DNA of 39,345 bases, from assembly GCA_964625225.1 (NCBI GenBank), contig CAZVAR010000016.1, forward strand, positions 1 through 39,345, written 5' to 3'. Source of the stretch: CAZVAR01 sp964625225 (GTDB lineage: Bacteria > Pseudomonadota > Alphaproteobacteria > JAJUGE01). Shown in pieces: positions 24,838 through 32,973 of this stretch (its first letter is position 1; each line of letters opens with the position of its first letter). The notes under the pieces are model-generated. The model did not search any database and was not told the origin of the DNA. It saw nothing but the letters and a program-made list of their open reading frames with translations. Both the position numbers and the translations under genes were made by a program.

Positions 24838-25248
24838 TCAGTGCAGGACCAGCGGACGCTCGCGGTGCGGCTCGCGGATGTCGATGGCTGACGGGCTCGA
24901 CTGGTGCAGGACCAGTCTCCAGGAGCCGTCCTCTCGAACGAACACGTTGGTGGCGGCCAGCAGCCCGTCGGAGAGCCGCTCGTAGCAGTTCACGAATGCG
25001 GTATCGCCGATCAGAAATACCTTGACCTTCTGTGCCTGCACTTTCGGGCGATCGGGGCCCAGGAGGATCGACGCCCAACTGTCCATGATGATCGCCCGGT
25101 TCCCGAGCACCGGGCCGCCCGGGTGGATACAAGCAACCGGCTGCTCCCGAGCCCAAAGCGCATCCATCGCAACGATGTCGCCGGCTGCGAAGGCCCTGTA
25201 GAATTCTCGGTTGGCGGACATGACCGCCTCTTCTTCACCATTGCTCAT
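24838..25248 (-). CDS. SnoaL-like/NTF2-fold protein
   Basis: A 136-residue protein of the NTF2 superfamily: ANREFYRAFAAGDIVAMDALWA, then VACIHPGGPVLGNRAIIMDSW and a C-terminal sheet with DGSWRLVLHQSS. Proteins of this shape bind small hydrophobic ligands or act as small isomerases or hydratases; no catalytic residue can be assigned. ATG at 25248 has GGGAG about 13 bases away; the in-frame ATG nine codons on is an alternative. It is divergent from the alcohol dehydrogenase gene (75 bases). Confidence 0.82.
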   Translation of the reverse strand: MSNGEEEAVMSANREFYRAFAAGDIVAMDALWAREQPVACIHPGGPVLGNRAIIMDSWASILLGPDRPKVQAQKVKVFLIGDTAFVNCYERLSDGLLAATNVFVREDGSWRLVLHQSSPSAIDIREPHRERPLVLH

Positions 25249-25323
25249 GCCAGGATCCGACTCCCGTGGGTCCTTCTTGTGTTAAGAAGACCATATCGAA
25301 CCCCTGCCATTGAGGTCGAGAAA

Positions 25324-26451
25324 ATGAAGATACGAGCTGCGGTGCTCCGTCAGATGGGCCTCGCCCGGCCCTATGTAGAAAGCAAGCCGCTCGCGATCGA
25401 GGAGGTCGAACTCGACCCGCCCGGACCCGGCGAAGTGCTGGTCCGCGTGGCCGCCGCCGGACTGTGCCATTCCGACCTCTCGGTCATCGACGGGGCACGG
25501 CCGCGGCCGCTCCCGATGGTCCTCGGCCACGAGGGCGCCGGCGTAGTGGAACAGGTCGGCGAGGGCGTAAGCGACCTCGCACCGGATGACCACGTCGTGT
25601 TCATCTTCATGCCGAGCTGCGGCACCTGCCTACCCTGCATGGAGGGCCGGCCGGCCCTGTGTGAGCGGGGCGCCGCCGCCAACGGCGCGGGCACGCTGCT
25701 CTCGGGCGCACGGCGCCTCCACCGCGACGGGGAGCGCTACCACCATCATATCGGCGTTTCCTGCTTCGCCGAACGCACCGTCGTGTCGCGTCGCTCGCTG
25801 GTTAAGGTCGACCGGGCCGTGCCGCTGCCGGAGGCGGCCTTGTTCGGCTGCGCGGTGATGACCGGCGTCGGCGCAGTAGTCAACACGGCACGCCTGCGGC
25901 CGGGCAGCTCGGTTGCGGTGGTCGGCCTCGGTGGGGTCGGGCTCAACGCGCTGCTGGGCGCCCGTATGGCCGGTGCCCGCCGGATCGTCGGCGTGGATCG
26001 CGTGCCGGCCAAGCTCGATCTTGCCCGGCAGCTCGGCGCCACCGACGCATTCGATGCCCGCGAGCCGGACTGCGTCGCCCGAATCCGTGAGGCAACGGAG
26101 GGCGGCGTCGACTATGCGTTCGAAGCGGTCGGCTCGGTCCAGGCGATGGAGATGGCCTACGCCATCACCCGACGCGGTGGCGAGACGGTCAGCTCCGGTC
26201 TGTCGCACCCCGACCACCGGTTCGCTATCCAGCACGTCAATCTGGTCGCGGAGGAGAAGACCATCCGTGGCAGCTATATCGGAAGCGGCGTGCCGAACCG
26301 GGATATTCCCCGTTATCTCGACCTTTATCGCCAGGGCCGGCTTCCGGTGGACCGCCTCATGAGCGAGCGGATCGCGCTCGAGGACATCAACGGCGCCTTC
26401 GACCGTCTGGCCGATGGAGCGACGGTGCGGCAGCTCGTCATATTCGAGTAA
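25324..26451 (+). CDS. Zinc-dependent alcohol dehydrogenase (class III-like)
   Basis: NAD-linked medium-chain dehydrogenase of 375 residues. Catalytic zinc ligands are the Cys of GLCHSD, the His of GHEGAG and the Cys of GCAVMTGVGA. The structural zinc site is complete: CGTCLPCMEGRPALC. The cofactor motif is GLGGVG. The protein resembles the class I/III branch (long loop after the structural zinc site: GRRLHRDGERYHHH), so alcohols, or adducts such as those with mycothiol or glutathione, may be oxidised to aldehydes. GAGG lies before the ATG at 25324. It ends 562 bases before the next gene and stands alone. Confidence 0.94.
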   Translation: MKIRAAVLRQMGLARPYVESKPLAIEEVELDPPGPGEVLVRVAAAGLCHSDLSVIDGARPRPLPMVLGHEGAGVVEQVGEGVSDLAPDDHVVFIFMPSCGTCLPCMEGRPALCERGAAANGAGTLLSGARRLHRDGERYHHHIGVSCFAERTVVSRRSLVKVDRAVPLPEAALFGCAVMTGVGAVVNTARLRPGSSVAVVGLGGVGLNALLGARMAGARRIVGVDRVPAKLDLARQLGATDAFDAREPDCVARIREATEGGVDYAFEAVGSVQAMEMAYAITRRGGETVSSGLSHPDHRFAIQHVNLVAEEKTIRGSYIGSGVPNRDIPRYLDLYRQGRLPVDRLMSERIALEDINGAFDRLADGATVRQLVIFE

Positions 26452-27013
26452 CGCCGACGTCGGACCGGATGACCTGCGCATTCGATTTCGCAGCGCCCAC
26501 GAACATCGCGAGGTCACGCCACGAAGCTCTATGTCGTCAGCGTGACCGGATCGGCGTTTCTCTCCGCGCCGGAGACCGGCCGGTACGCATTGGATCGGGC
26601 GATCGTCGGCCTTCTGCACGGCGCTGCGGAGGATGTCGGCGAACCCGCGCGGCGCTCGCGGCCGCCTTCGCGTGGAACATCGCGGCACCGGTTATCCAGG
26701 CGGCCGGAGCCAACTCCCGGCCGGGACGAACGCCAACGCTGGCGGGTGACCGCATTCGCCGGGCAAGCCGGAGCAGGTCAGGATGTCGGGGCTGGCCGAC
26801 GAGACCGGTAGTCTCCACGAGATATTCCGGAAACTCTCATGGGCTGGAGCCTCGGCCGCCAGCGGAACTGTTCCGAATGGAGAGTGCAGATCACTGATGG
26901 ATGCCACGGCGTGCACCGCGGCCGGGACGGCGGTCCGGGGAGACCTCTGAGTGCGTCGCGATCGAACGGCCGGCGTGAGTCGGAGCTGTCGCCCGCGCAG
27001 ACCGGGGTCGCGC
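26452..27013. other. Intergenic region with no supportable gene
   Basis: A 562-base stretch after the alcohol dehydrogenase. Open frames of up to 142 codons exist on both strands but overlap each other, lack ribosome binding sites and resemble no family. An inverted repeat GGTCACGC/GCGTGACC (26512-26519 and 26540-26547, 20-base loop) lies near the left end. The region may be a decayed gene or plain spacer. Confidence 0.5.
26512..26547. repeat. Inverted repeat, 8-bp arms, 20-base loop
   Basis: GGTCACGC at 26512-26519 and GCGTGACC at 26540-26547 are perfect reverse complements, 61 bases past the alcohol dehydrogenase stop. It could be a terminator stem without a T run, or an operator for a nearby unseen promoter. 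Confidence 0.5.
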
Positions 27014-27088
27014 TCAGGCTAGTCCGAGCAACGAAAGGATTGCGATGACGACGACGACCACGCCGATGATGTAGAAGACGCTGTGCAT
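27014..27088 (-). CDS. 24-residue single-pass membrane peptide
   Basis: The peptide MHSVFYIIGVVVVVIAILSL is followed by LGLA and a TGA stop. It is a single hydrophobic segment with a tiny polar start, as in small inner-membrane proteins. The ribosome binding site is excellent: GGAGG ends 8 bases before the ATG. Short peptides of this form occur as unannotated or hypothetical proteins in alphaproteobacteria (general knowledge). It follows the DUF3775 gene on the same strand by 78 bases, with a hairpin (27107-27139) between. No function can be assigned. Confidence 0.7.
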   Translation of the reverse strand: MHSVFYIIGVVVVVIAILSLLGLA

Positions 27089-27106
27089 TGTGTTTTCCTC
27101 CACGGA

Positions 27107-27139
27107 CTTCTCCCGCAATAGAACAAACACAGCGAGAAG
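27107..27139 (-). promoter_or_regulatory. Hairpin between DUF3775 and the small-peptide gene
   Basis: CTTCTC and GAGAAG form a 6-bp stem, extended by CGC/GCG after a one-base bulge, around an AT-rich loop. On the minus strand it follows the DUF3775 stop by 28 bases and ends 18 bases before the peptide ATG. It could be a weak terminator or an mRNA element. Confidence 0.3.
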
Positions 27140-27166
27140 AGGTTCCGGACCGTGGTACCGTTCGGC

Positions 27167-27571
27167 TTACAGATGTTCGCTCTCGTACTCGGCGCAGGAA
27201 TAGCCGAGGTGCGTAAGCCCCTCTTCGAGATAGTCCCCGAGTAGCGGCTGGCCGAGCAGCCAGCGGGGCGTGCGCACTACGGGGTCCCCTTCCGCAACGG
27301 CGAGTGCATCGGCCCAGTCATCGGCGTCGAAGTCGCCGCGGCCGACCAGGACCAGCGCGACCAGATCACTCAGCTCGTCCTCGTTCAGGTTGCGAATGAA
27401 CGACGTCAACTCGGCCACCACCGGATCGTCGGGTATGTCCTCGAGCACGTCGAAGAAGCTCTCATCGACGGGGTTCGACCCCTCATCGGGCACAACCGGC
27501 GCTACTTTCGCATCGAACTGCCGTGCCTTGAAGATGATGAAACACACCTTTTCGGGGCTGATCCGGAGCAT
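27167..27571 (-). CDS. DUF3775 domain-containing protein
   Basis: A 134-residue acidic cytosolic protein covering the whole DUF3775 family: MLRISPEKVCFIIFKARQFDAK, then DEGSNPVDESFFDVLED and TSFIRNLNEDELSDLVALVLVGRGDF. Members are small conserved alphaproteobacterial proteins of unknown function. No catalytic pattern or DNA-binding helix is visible. I used the ATG at 27571, which matches the family N-terminus; the open frame extends upstream to 27712 but would overlap the coiled-coil gene. It lies 94 bases after that gene on the same strand. Confidence 0.85.
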   Translation of the reverse strand: MLRISPEKVCFIIFKARQFDAKVAPVVPDEGSNPVDESFFDVLEDIPDDPVVAELTSFIRNLNEDELSDLVALVLVGRGDFDADDWADALAVAEGDPVVRTPRWLLGQPLLGDYLEEGLTHLGYSCAEYESEHL

Positions 27572-27665
27572 GGGATCCCTGCCGGGTTCGCGTTCGGGAA
27601 CACTGCCTTGAACGAACCTGCCGCACGCGCGGTTCCACGGGGCAGGCGCCGCACTCCAGGTGGAT

Positions 27666-28976
27666 TCAGTGGCCCGCGGGCGCCGGGGCCTCCCCCGGCG
27701 GCGATACCGCACCGTCCGCCGGAGCCGCCGGCGCCCCCTCCTGCAGCTGGCGCAACTGCTCCAATGCCGCCGCGCGGGTGGCGATCGCCCGTTCCAGCTC
27801 CGCCAGGCGCGCCTGAGCCGCCTGAATCTCCGTCGTGCGCCGTTCGAGCTCCGCCGTCTCGTCGGCCAGCCGGTTGGAGATTCGGGTCAAGTTGTCACGG
27901 GCACTCGCCTCGTCCCGGCGGGCGGCCGCAGCCGCGGCCCGCGCCTGCTCCAGTTCGCTACGCAGTGCCTCGTGTGCCTGCTGCAGCGGCTCTGTTTCCT
28001 GTTGCAACCTGTGCAGCTCCGCCCGCTGCGCCTCGAGCTGCTGTGTCACGGCGGCGAGCGCCTGCTGCGATTCCTGCCGCTCATTCTGGGCCGCCGCAAT
28101 CTCCTGCCGGACCCGATCAAGTTCCGCACGAGTGTCGGACAGCTCGGCGACCAAACTCTGCCGTTCAGCACGGACGCGGTCGAGGGCGCGCGCCTGCTCG
28201 GCCGCGCCTTCCCGTAGCGCCGCGAGCTCCTGCCGCGCCTCGGCAAGCGCCGGCTGCAGCTCCTGGATCTGCCGCTGGGTCTCTGCGAGGCGATCCGCTC
28301 GTGCCGCCAGCTCGTCGGCCAGGGTCGCAAGCGCGCGCCGTGCCTCTGCCTCCTGCTGCCGTACGGCGGTAAGACGCTGTTCGACCTGCTCTGCCTCCTC
28401 GGTACGCGCGGCGATCTGTTCGGTCGTCGCGGCAAGCTGCCGGTGCGCTTCGGCGGTGCGCTGCTCGGCAGCGGCGGCAAGGCGGTTCCGCTCCTCCAAT
28501 CCCGACACGGCCGCCTGCAACCGTTGCTCCGCGGCCGTAAGGTCTTTCTGCAAGGTCGCGAGGCGCTGCTCGGCCGCTGCGGCCTGCGTCAAAGCCTCCT
28601 GCCGCCGTGCGGCGGCGTCCGCGGCCTCTGCTCGCGCAGTGCGGATTGCCTCCTCGAGCCCGGCCAGCTCGGCACGAAGCTGCCCCTCGCGCTCCACCCG
28701 CTCCTGCAGGGCTTTGAGCTCCTCCGCAACAATGTCACGCTGCTCGCGGAGCGCGGCCTGGTCGGCGACGAGCCCCGCCACCCGCGCCTCGAGTTCGGCG
28801 CGGAGCCGATCGAACCGCGCTCGATCGGCCTCCCGCTCGCTGCCGAGATAGAAGGCGGCACCGATGCCGATCGCAGCGATGACTGCCAGCGCGACCAGCC
28901 CGTAGAGAACGAGCTTCCCCGGACCGGCTGGCGCAGGGCGGTCCGGCGGCAGGGTGTCCTGCGGGTCGGCCGGCAT
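27666..28976 (-). CDS. Membrane-anchored coiled-coil protein
   Basis: A 436-residue protein: short Pro/Asp-rich cytoplasmic start, one membrane segment at about 21-44 (VLYGLVALAVIAAIGIGAAFYLG), then an almost unbroken coiled coil from about 50 to 410, rich in Ala, Glu, Arg and Gln, and a Pro/Ala-rich tail. There is no Cys. The body would extend into the periplasm. Such proteins often act as spacers or scaffolds in the envelope, like TolA or EnvC coiled coils, but without a partner domain the role is open. Heptads drift in composition without an exact repeat. Confidence 0.78.
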   Translation of the reverse strand: MPADPQDTLPPDRPAPAGPGKLVLYGLVALAVIAAIGIGAAFYLGSEREADRARFDRLRAELEARVAGLVADQAALREQRDIVAEELKALQERVEREGQLRAELAGLEEAIRTARAEAADAAARRQEALTQAAAAEQRLATLQKDLTAAEQRLQAAVSGLEERNRLAAAAEQRTAEAHRQLAATTEQIAARTEEAEQVEQRLTAVRQQEAEARRALATLADELAARADRLAETQRQIQELQPALAEARQELAALREGAAEQARALDRVRAERQSLVAELSDTRAELDRVRQEIAAAQNERQESQQALAAVTQQLEAQRAELHRLQQETEPLQQAHEALRSELEQARAAAAAARRDEASARDNLTRISNRLADETAELERRTTEIQAAQARLAELERAIATRAAALEQLRQLQEGAPAAPADGAVSPPGEAPAPAGH

Positions 28977-29525
28977 GCTTGGGTGTCCCTTCCTGAAGGT
29001 TGCGGAAACTAACGGCGGCCGGGAACCGCGGTTCCGGAGCGAACGGCGCGGCCCGGCCGTTCCGGGGCGAACACTACCCGCAAGCAGGCGTCCTGCCTAT
29101 TCTTGAAGAAACTGTAACCGGTCGGCCCCTTCTCCAGGGGGAGCTGCTGAGTGAGCAGGAGGCCGCAAAAGATCTCATCCCGCTCGATAAGCCGGAGCAG
29201 CCGCCCGACGTAGCGCTGGCCATGCTGTTGGCCCGTTACCGGCAGAACGTTCCTGCACGTCCAGAAACCTGCATCCTCCGGCCCGGTTCGAGTCCGGAGG
29301 AATCGACAGGGGGCGGGGCATGTCGCGCGCCGTAATGCCGAGCAGAACGCTACGGCCGCGTCGCATTCGGCCGTGACGGCAGTCGGCCATACCCATTGTC
29401 CCCGTTTGCAGCTATTCTAGAGTCAATCGCGCAGGCGGCGCGATCGCCGCAGGCGTATGGCTACCCCGCGGCAGTCGGGGTGCGTGTCGGAAGGGGGCTG
29501 CTGAACCCTTTTTGAGGAGCCCCGC
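28977..29525. other. Intergenic region, mostly unexplained
   Basis: A 549-base gap between divergent genes. It contains an 8-bp GC-rich hairpin (29274-29301) and an open frame on the plus strand (29000-29335, TTG start) whose middle part (ILEETVTGRPLLQGELLSEQ) is unusually acidic and leucine-rich for a chance frame but has no ribosome binding site. The right end must carry the promoter of the next gene. I do not call a gene here. Confidence 0.45.
29274..29301. repeat. 8-bp inverted repeat with T-arm-like loop
   Basis: TCCTCCGG and CCGGAGGA pair perfectly around a 12-base loop containing GGTTCGAGT. The loop looks like a tRNA T-loop, but no acceptor, D or anticodon arm can be fitted around it. 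Confidence 0.6.
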
Positions 29526-30008
29526 ATGGAACACAGGAAGCTCAGCTATCTCAAGGGCGTCGCCGACGTCCGTAGCGAGGTTGGTCGAATCCCCCCGATG
29601 TCCCGCGCCGAGCGCCTGGAGCGCTGGGCGAAACTGATCGATGCGCAGAAAGATCGTAAGTTGCGGCCGCTCGAGCGCGTCGAATACGTCACCGCGGCCG
29701 AACGTGCGGCGATGAGCATGCCGAGCTCTCCCCTCACCGTCGCCTATGAGGATGAGCTGTTCCGGGCCGACGGGCTGAAGAGCGACCGGCTCGGGGACGC
29801 GATGAACTATTTCGGGCTGTCCGCAGCGCAAGCCCATGCAATCGTGTGCGACTGCCATTACGGGGGAATGATGTCGCACCAGGAGGTCGCCCGGCGAATC
29901 CGTGCCGTCGCCAGAGCGCCGATGGTCGACCATGTCGCCGCGTTCCGGATCGGAGTCGCCTGCATCTGGGCCGCGACGGCGGCCGTGCTGGCGCTGACTC
30001 TCGTCTAA
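29526..30008 (+). CDS. Conserved-looking hypothetical protein with C-terminal membrane segment
   Basis: A 160-residue protein not assigned to a known family. It has a helical, charged body (MSRAERLERWAKLIDAQKDRK; RPLERVEYVTAAERAAM), a segment with two Cys (AHAIVCDCHYGGMMSHQEVARRIRAV), and one C-terminal membrane helix at about 138-158, so it would be tail-anchored with its body in the cytoplasm. TGAGGAG before the ATG is a clear ribosome binding site. A perfect hairpin follows 52 bases after the stop. The gene stands alone. Confidence 0.75.
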   Translation: MEHRKLSYLKGVADVRSEVGRIPPMSRAERLERWAKLIDAQKDRKLRPLERVEYVTAAERAAMSMPSSPLTVAYEDELFRADGLKSDRLGDAMNYFGLSAAQAHAIVCDCHYGGMMSHQEVARRIRAVARAPMVDHVAAFRIGVACIWAATAAVLALTLV

Positions 30009-30060
30009 CGGGGCCGGGCCTGCCGGTCCGACCCCGACCGTTTCGGCAGCTCCCGACCAG

Positions 30061-30087
30061 AACCGCCGGCCCGCGTGGCCGGCGGTT
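30061..30087 (+). terminator. Rho-independent terminator candidate
   Basis: AACCGCCGGCC (30061-30071), loop CGCGT, GGCCGGCGGTT (30077-30087): a perfect 11-bp stem ending in TTT. It follows the tail-anchored protein gene by 52 bases and separates it from the HPF-like gene. Confidence 0.75.
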
Positions 30088-30226
30088 TCGCATGCGGACC
30101 CGGAGCCGCGGGCGAAACGATGGCTGTTCCCGTCGGACGGCAGCCGGAACCGTGCAGGGCAGCCGGCCGTTTCTTCTTGGCAATTCTCCGTTCTCTATCC
30201 GGCAACTCTACGGGGTGGCAGAACCG

Positions 30227-30805
30227 ATGGACGTTCCTCTGGAGATTCGTTTCCACGGCATGGATACATCCGAAGCCGTCGAAGCGCGAATTCGGGAAAA
30301 GGTCGCGAAACTGGAGAGGAAATACGGCCGGCTGGTCGCCTGCCGCATCGGTATCGAGAAGCCACACCGGCAGCATCGCACCGGAAACACTTACGAGGTC
30401 CATATCGAGCTGTCGGTTCCCGGTCATGATCTGGTGATCAGCAAGGAGCCGCACCGGCTCGACGATCGCTACAAGAACCCCGACATCAACCAAGCCATCA
30501 ATGCTGCCTTCGATGCCGCGGAGCGACGCCTCCGACATTTCAAGCAGCGTCAGTACGGCGACGTGAAGATCCACGATTCCGACCGGCAGCTCACCGGCAC
30601 CGTCACGGATTTGCGCCCGGATCGGGATTATGGGTTCCTGGACAATGCCCAGGGCGGCCAGCTTTGGTTCCATCGGAACGCCGTAATGGATGCGACGATC
30701 GAGGACCTCAAGGTCGGCGACCGCGTCCATTATGTAGAAACGGTGGGCGTGACCGGACCTCAGGCGAGCCGCGTCTGGCGCGCGCCGGGCAATCCGGACC
30801 TGTAG
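30227..30805 (+). CDS. HPF/RaiA ribosome-hibernation domain fused to a cold-shock domain
   Basis: A 192-residue protein: residues 1 to about 112 have the beta-alpha-beta-beta-beta-alpha HPF/RaiA fold (LEIRFHGMDTSEAVEARIREKV, YEVHIELSVPGHDLVISKE, INQAINAAFDAAERRLRHF), which blocks the ribosomal decoding centre in resting cells; residues about 118-185 form a cold-shock domain, with GTVTDLRPDRDYGFLDN and LWFHRNAV as RNA-binding strands. The pairing differs from the usual long HPF, whose C-terminal domain drives ribosome dimers. A CTTGGC/CTATCC pair at 30176-30200 (13-base spacer) faintly resembles a heat-shock sigma promoter. The isoaspartate methyltransferase fusion gene follows 62 bases later. 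Confidence 0.9.
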   Translation: MDVPLEIRFHGMDTSEAVEARIREKVAKLERKYGRLVACRIGIEKPHRQHRTGNTYEVHIELSVPGHDLVISKEPHRLDDRYKNPDINQAINAAFDAAERRLRHFKQRQYGDVKIHDSDRQLTGTVTDLRPDRDYGFLDNAQGGQLWFHRNAVMDATIEDLKVGDRVHYVETVGVTGPQASRVWRAPGNPDL

Positions 30806-30867
30806 GCCCACGGCGGATCGCCCGGCCGCACTGCTCGGTCCGGGCGGCTGCCGGGCAGGAGCACGAG

Positions 30868-32880
30868 ATGGCGAACCTCGCCGAAGCGCGGGAGCGCATG
30901 GTCGAGCAGCAGATTGCGGGCCGCGGCATCCGCGACGCTGCGATCCTCGCCGCGATGCGCCTGGTGCCCCGGGAGGAATTCGTCGCCGAGGCGTTGCGCG
31001 AGTTTGCGTACGACGACACGCCGCTGCCGATTGCCGAGGGCCAGACGATCTCGCAGCCATACATCGTGGCACTGATGATCGAGGCCGCCGAAGTCGGGCC
31101 GCAGGATCGCGTGCTCGATGTCGGTACCGGCTCCGGGTATTCTGCTGCCTTGCTAAGCCGCATGGCCGGCCATGTCTTCACGATCGAGCGTCACGCCGGT
31201 TTGGCCAAGGCTGCCAAAGCCGTCTTCGACCGGCTCGGCTACGATAACATCGAGGTCGCGACCGGCGACGGTAGCCTGGGCTGGCCGGAGGAAGCCCCTT
31301 TCGACGCCATCCTCGTCGCTGCCGGCGGGCCACGGGTTCCGGAGAGTTTGAAGCGGCAGCTCGCGATCGGCGGACGGCTCGTCATTCCGGTCGGGAGCGG
31401 GGAGCGGTTTCAGACGCTCCTGCGGGTGCGCCGCGTCGACGAGGATTCGTTCGAAGAGGAAGATCTCGGTGCGGTCGCCTTCGTCCCTCTGATCGGGCGC
31501 GAGGGGTGGCCCGACGACCGACGGACGTCCTCCGACGGCACCAACCGTACCGGTTCCCTCGCCTTCCGGCGCCGGACGGAAACCGCGGACCCGGCGCGCC
31601 TGATCCGGGACGCCGCCGAGCCGCTGCCTCAACCCGAGGCGGAGGGCTTTGGCGCACTGTTCGACCGGCTCGGTGAGGCCCGTATCGTCCTGCTCGGCGA
31701 GGCGACCCACGGTACCTCGGAGTTCTACCGGGCCCGCGCCTCCATCACCCAGCGGCTGGTCGAGCGGCACGGCTTCACGGTCATCGCGGTCGAGGCTGAC
31801 TGGCCGGATGCCGCCCGCATCGACCGCTATGTCCGACACCGCGCCGCAGTGTCCGGTGAAGAAGCGGCGTTCGCGCGGTTTCCGAGCTGGATGTGGCGCA
31901 ATTTCGAGGTCCACGGCCTGATCGAATGGCTTCGGGCCCACAATGCGGGGATCACCGAGACTCGCCGCGTGGGCTTCTACGGCCTCGACATCTACAGCCT
32001 GAACGAATCCATTCGCGCCGTCGTCGATTATCTGGACGCCGTCGACCCGGAGGCGGCCCGGGTAGCCCGCGAGCGATATGGCTGCCTGACCCCCTGGCAG
32101 GCCGACCCTGCCACCTACGGCCGGGCCGCGCTTACAGCCGGGTTCCGCAACTGCGAGCAAGCAGTGACCGCCCAGCTCGGGGAACTGCTCGACAAGCGGC
32201 TCGAATACGCGGCCCGCGACGGCGAGAGTTTTCTCGACGCGGCGCGCAACGCGAGCCTGATCACCGCGGCGGAACGCTACTACCGCGCGATGTACCACGG
32301 GTCTCGGGAGTCCTGGAACCTGCGGGACACCCACATGTTCGAGACGCTGGAGGCGATCCTTGCCGCTCGCGGGCCGGAGGCGAAAGCCGTCGTCTGGGCC
32401 CACAACTCGCACATCGGCGATGCCTCGGCCACCGAGATGGGTTGGGCGCGAGGCGAAGTGAGCATCGGCCAGCTCTGCCGCGAGCGGTTCGGGGACACGG
32501 TACGGCTGATCGGCTTCGGCACCGACCACGGCACGGTGGCCGCGGCGTCCGACTGGGACGGCCCGATGGAGATCAAGCGGGTACGGCCCTCGCTTCCTGA
32601 CAGCTACGAGCGATTGTCGCACGAGTCGGGCATACCGGCATTTCTGCTCGTCCTGCGGGAGGGGAGCCGGCCGCTGCTGGACGCCCTGCGCCGAGAGCGC
32701 TTGGAACGCGCGATCGGCGTGATCTACCGGCCCGAAACCGAGCGCTGGAGCCATTATTTCGATGCTCGTCTGCCCGACCAGTTCGACGCCTGGGTGTGGT
32801 TCGACGAGACCCGGGCGGTGACACCGCTGCCCGGTGATCATGCCCGCGGGATGCCCGACACCTATCCCTTCGGCGAGTAG
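30868..32880 (+). CDS. Fusion: protein-L-isoaspartate O-methyltransferase + erythromycin esterase-like domain
   Basis: A 670-residue fusion with no break in frame. Residues 1 to about 215 are a complete Pcm-type methyltransferase that repairs isoaspartyl damage using S-adenosylmethionine (LDVGTGSGYSAALL at about 84; PIAEGQTISQPYIVALM near 55; GRLVIPVG). A charged linker (about 215-240) leads to an erythromycin-esterase/EreB-like domain (about 245-665) with its key residues in place: E278 and H281 (LLGEATHGTSEF), E309 (VEADWPDA), H512 and H515 (WAHNSHIGDA). The domain family also occurs outside resistance, so drug inactivation must not be assumed. AGGAG lies about 7 bases before the ATG. Confidence 0.92.
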   Translation: MANLAEARERMVEQQIAGRGIRDAAILAAMRLVPREEFVAEALREFAYDDTPLPIAEGQTISQPYIVALMIEAAEVGPQDRVLDVGTGSGYSAALLSRMAGHVFTIERHAGLAKAAKAVFDRLGYDNIEVATGDGSLGWPEEAPFDAILVAAGGPRVPESLKRQLAIGGRLVIPVGSGERFQTLLRVRRVDEDSFEEEDLGAVAFVPLIGREGWPDDRRTSSDGTNRTGSLAFRRRTETADPARLIRDAAEPLPQPEAEGFGALFDRLGEARIVLLGEATHGTSEFYRARASITQRLVERHGFTVIAVEADWPDAARIDRYVRHRAAVSGEEAAFARFPSWMWRNFEVHGLIEWLRAHNAGITETRRVGFYGLDIYSLNESIRAVVDYLDAVDPEAARVARERYGCLTPWQADPATYGRAALTAGFRNCEQAVTAQLGELLDKRLEYAARDGESFLDAARNASLITAAERYYRAMYHGSRESWNLRDTHMFETLEAILAARGPEAKAVVWAHNSHIGDASATEMGWARGEVSIGQLCRERFGDTVRLIGFGTDHGTVAAASDWDGPMEIKRVRPSLPDSYERLSHESGIPAFLLVLREGSRPLLDALRRERLERAIGVIYRPETERWSHYFDARLPDQFDAWVWFDETRAVTPLPGDHARGMPDTYPFGE

Positions 32881-32973
32881 CCCTGGTTGCCAGCCGTGCT
32901 GCGGGCGACGACAATGGCCGCCGACGCGGGCATCGGAATCGCCTGCGCACAACAAAACAATGGGAGGAAACGT

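Noticed and set aside
26700..26960. Small overlapping open frames in the gap after the alcohol dehydrogenase
   Set aside because: Frames on both strands compete and none has a convincing ribosome binding site or recognisable sequence.
29240..29310. tRNA-like T-loop (GGTTCGAGTCC)
   Set aside because: The 8-bp stem and loop do not fit a T-arm, and no acceptor stem, D-arm or anticodon arm can be paired around it.
30868..32880. Macrolide resistance gene
   Set aside because: The erythromycin-esterase-like domain is a broad family, and here it is fused to a protein-repair enzyme in a chromosomal context without mobile elements. Residue conservation alone does not show macrolide hydrolysis.
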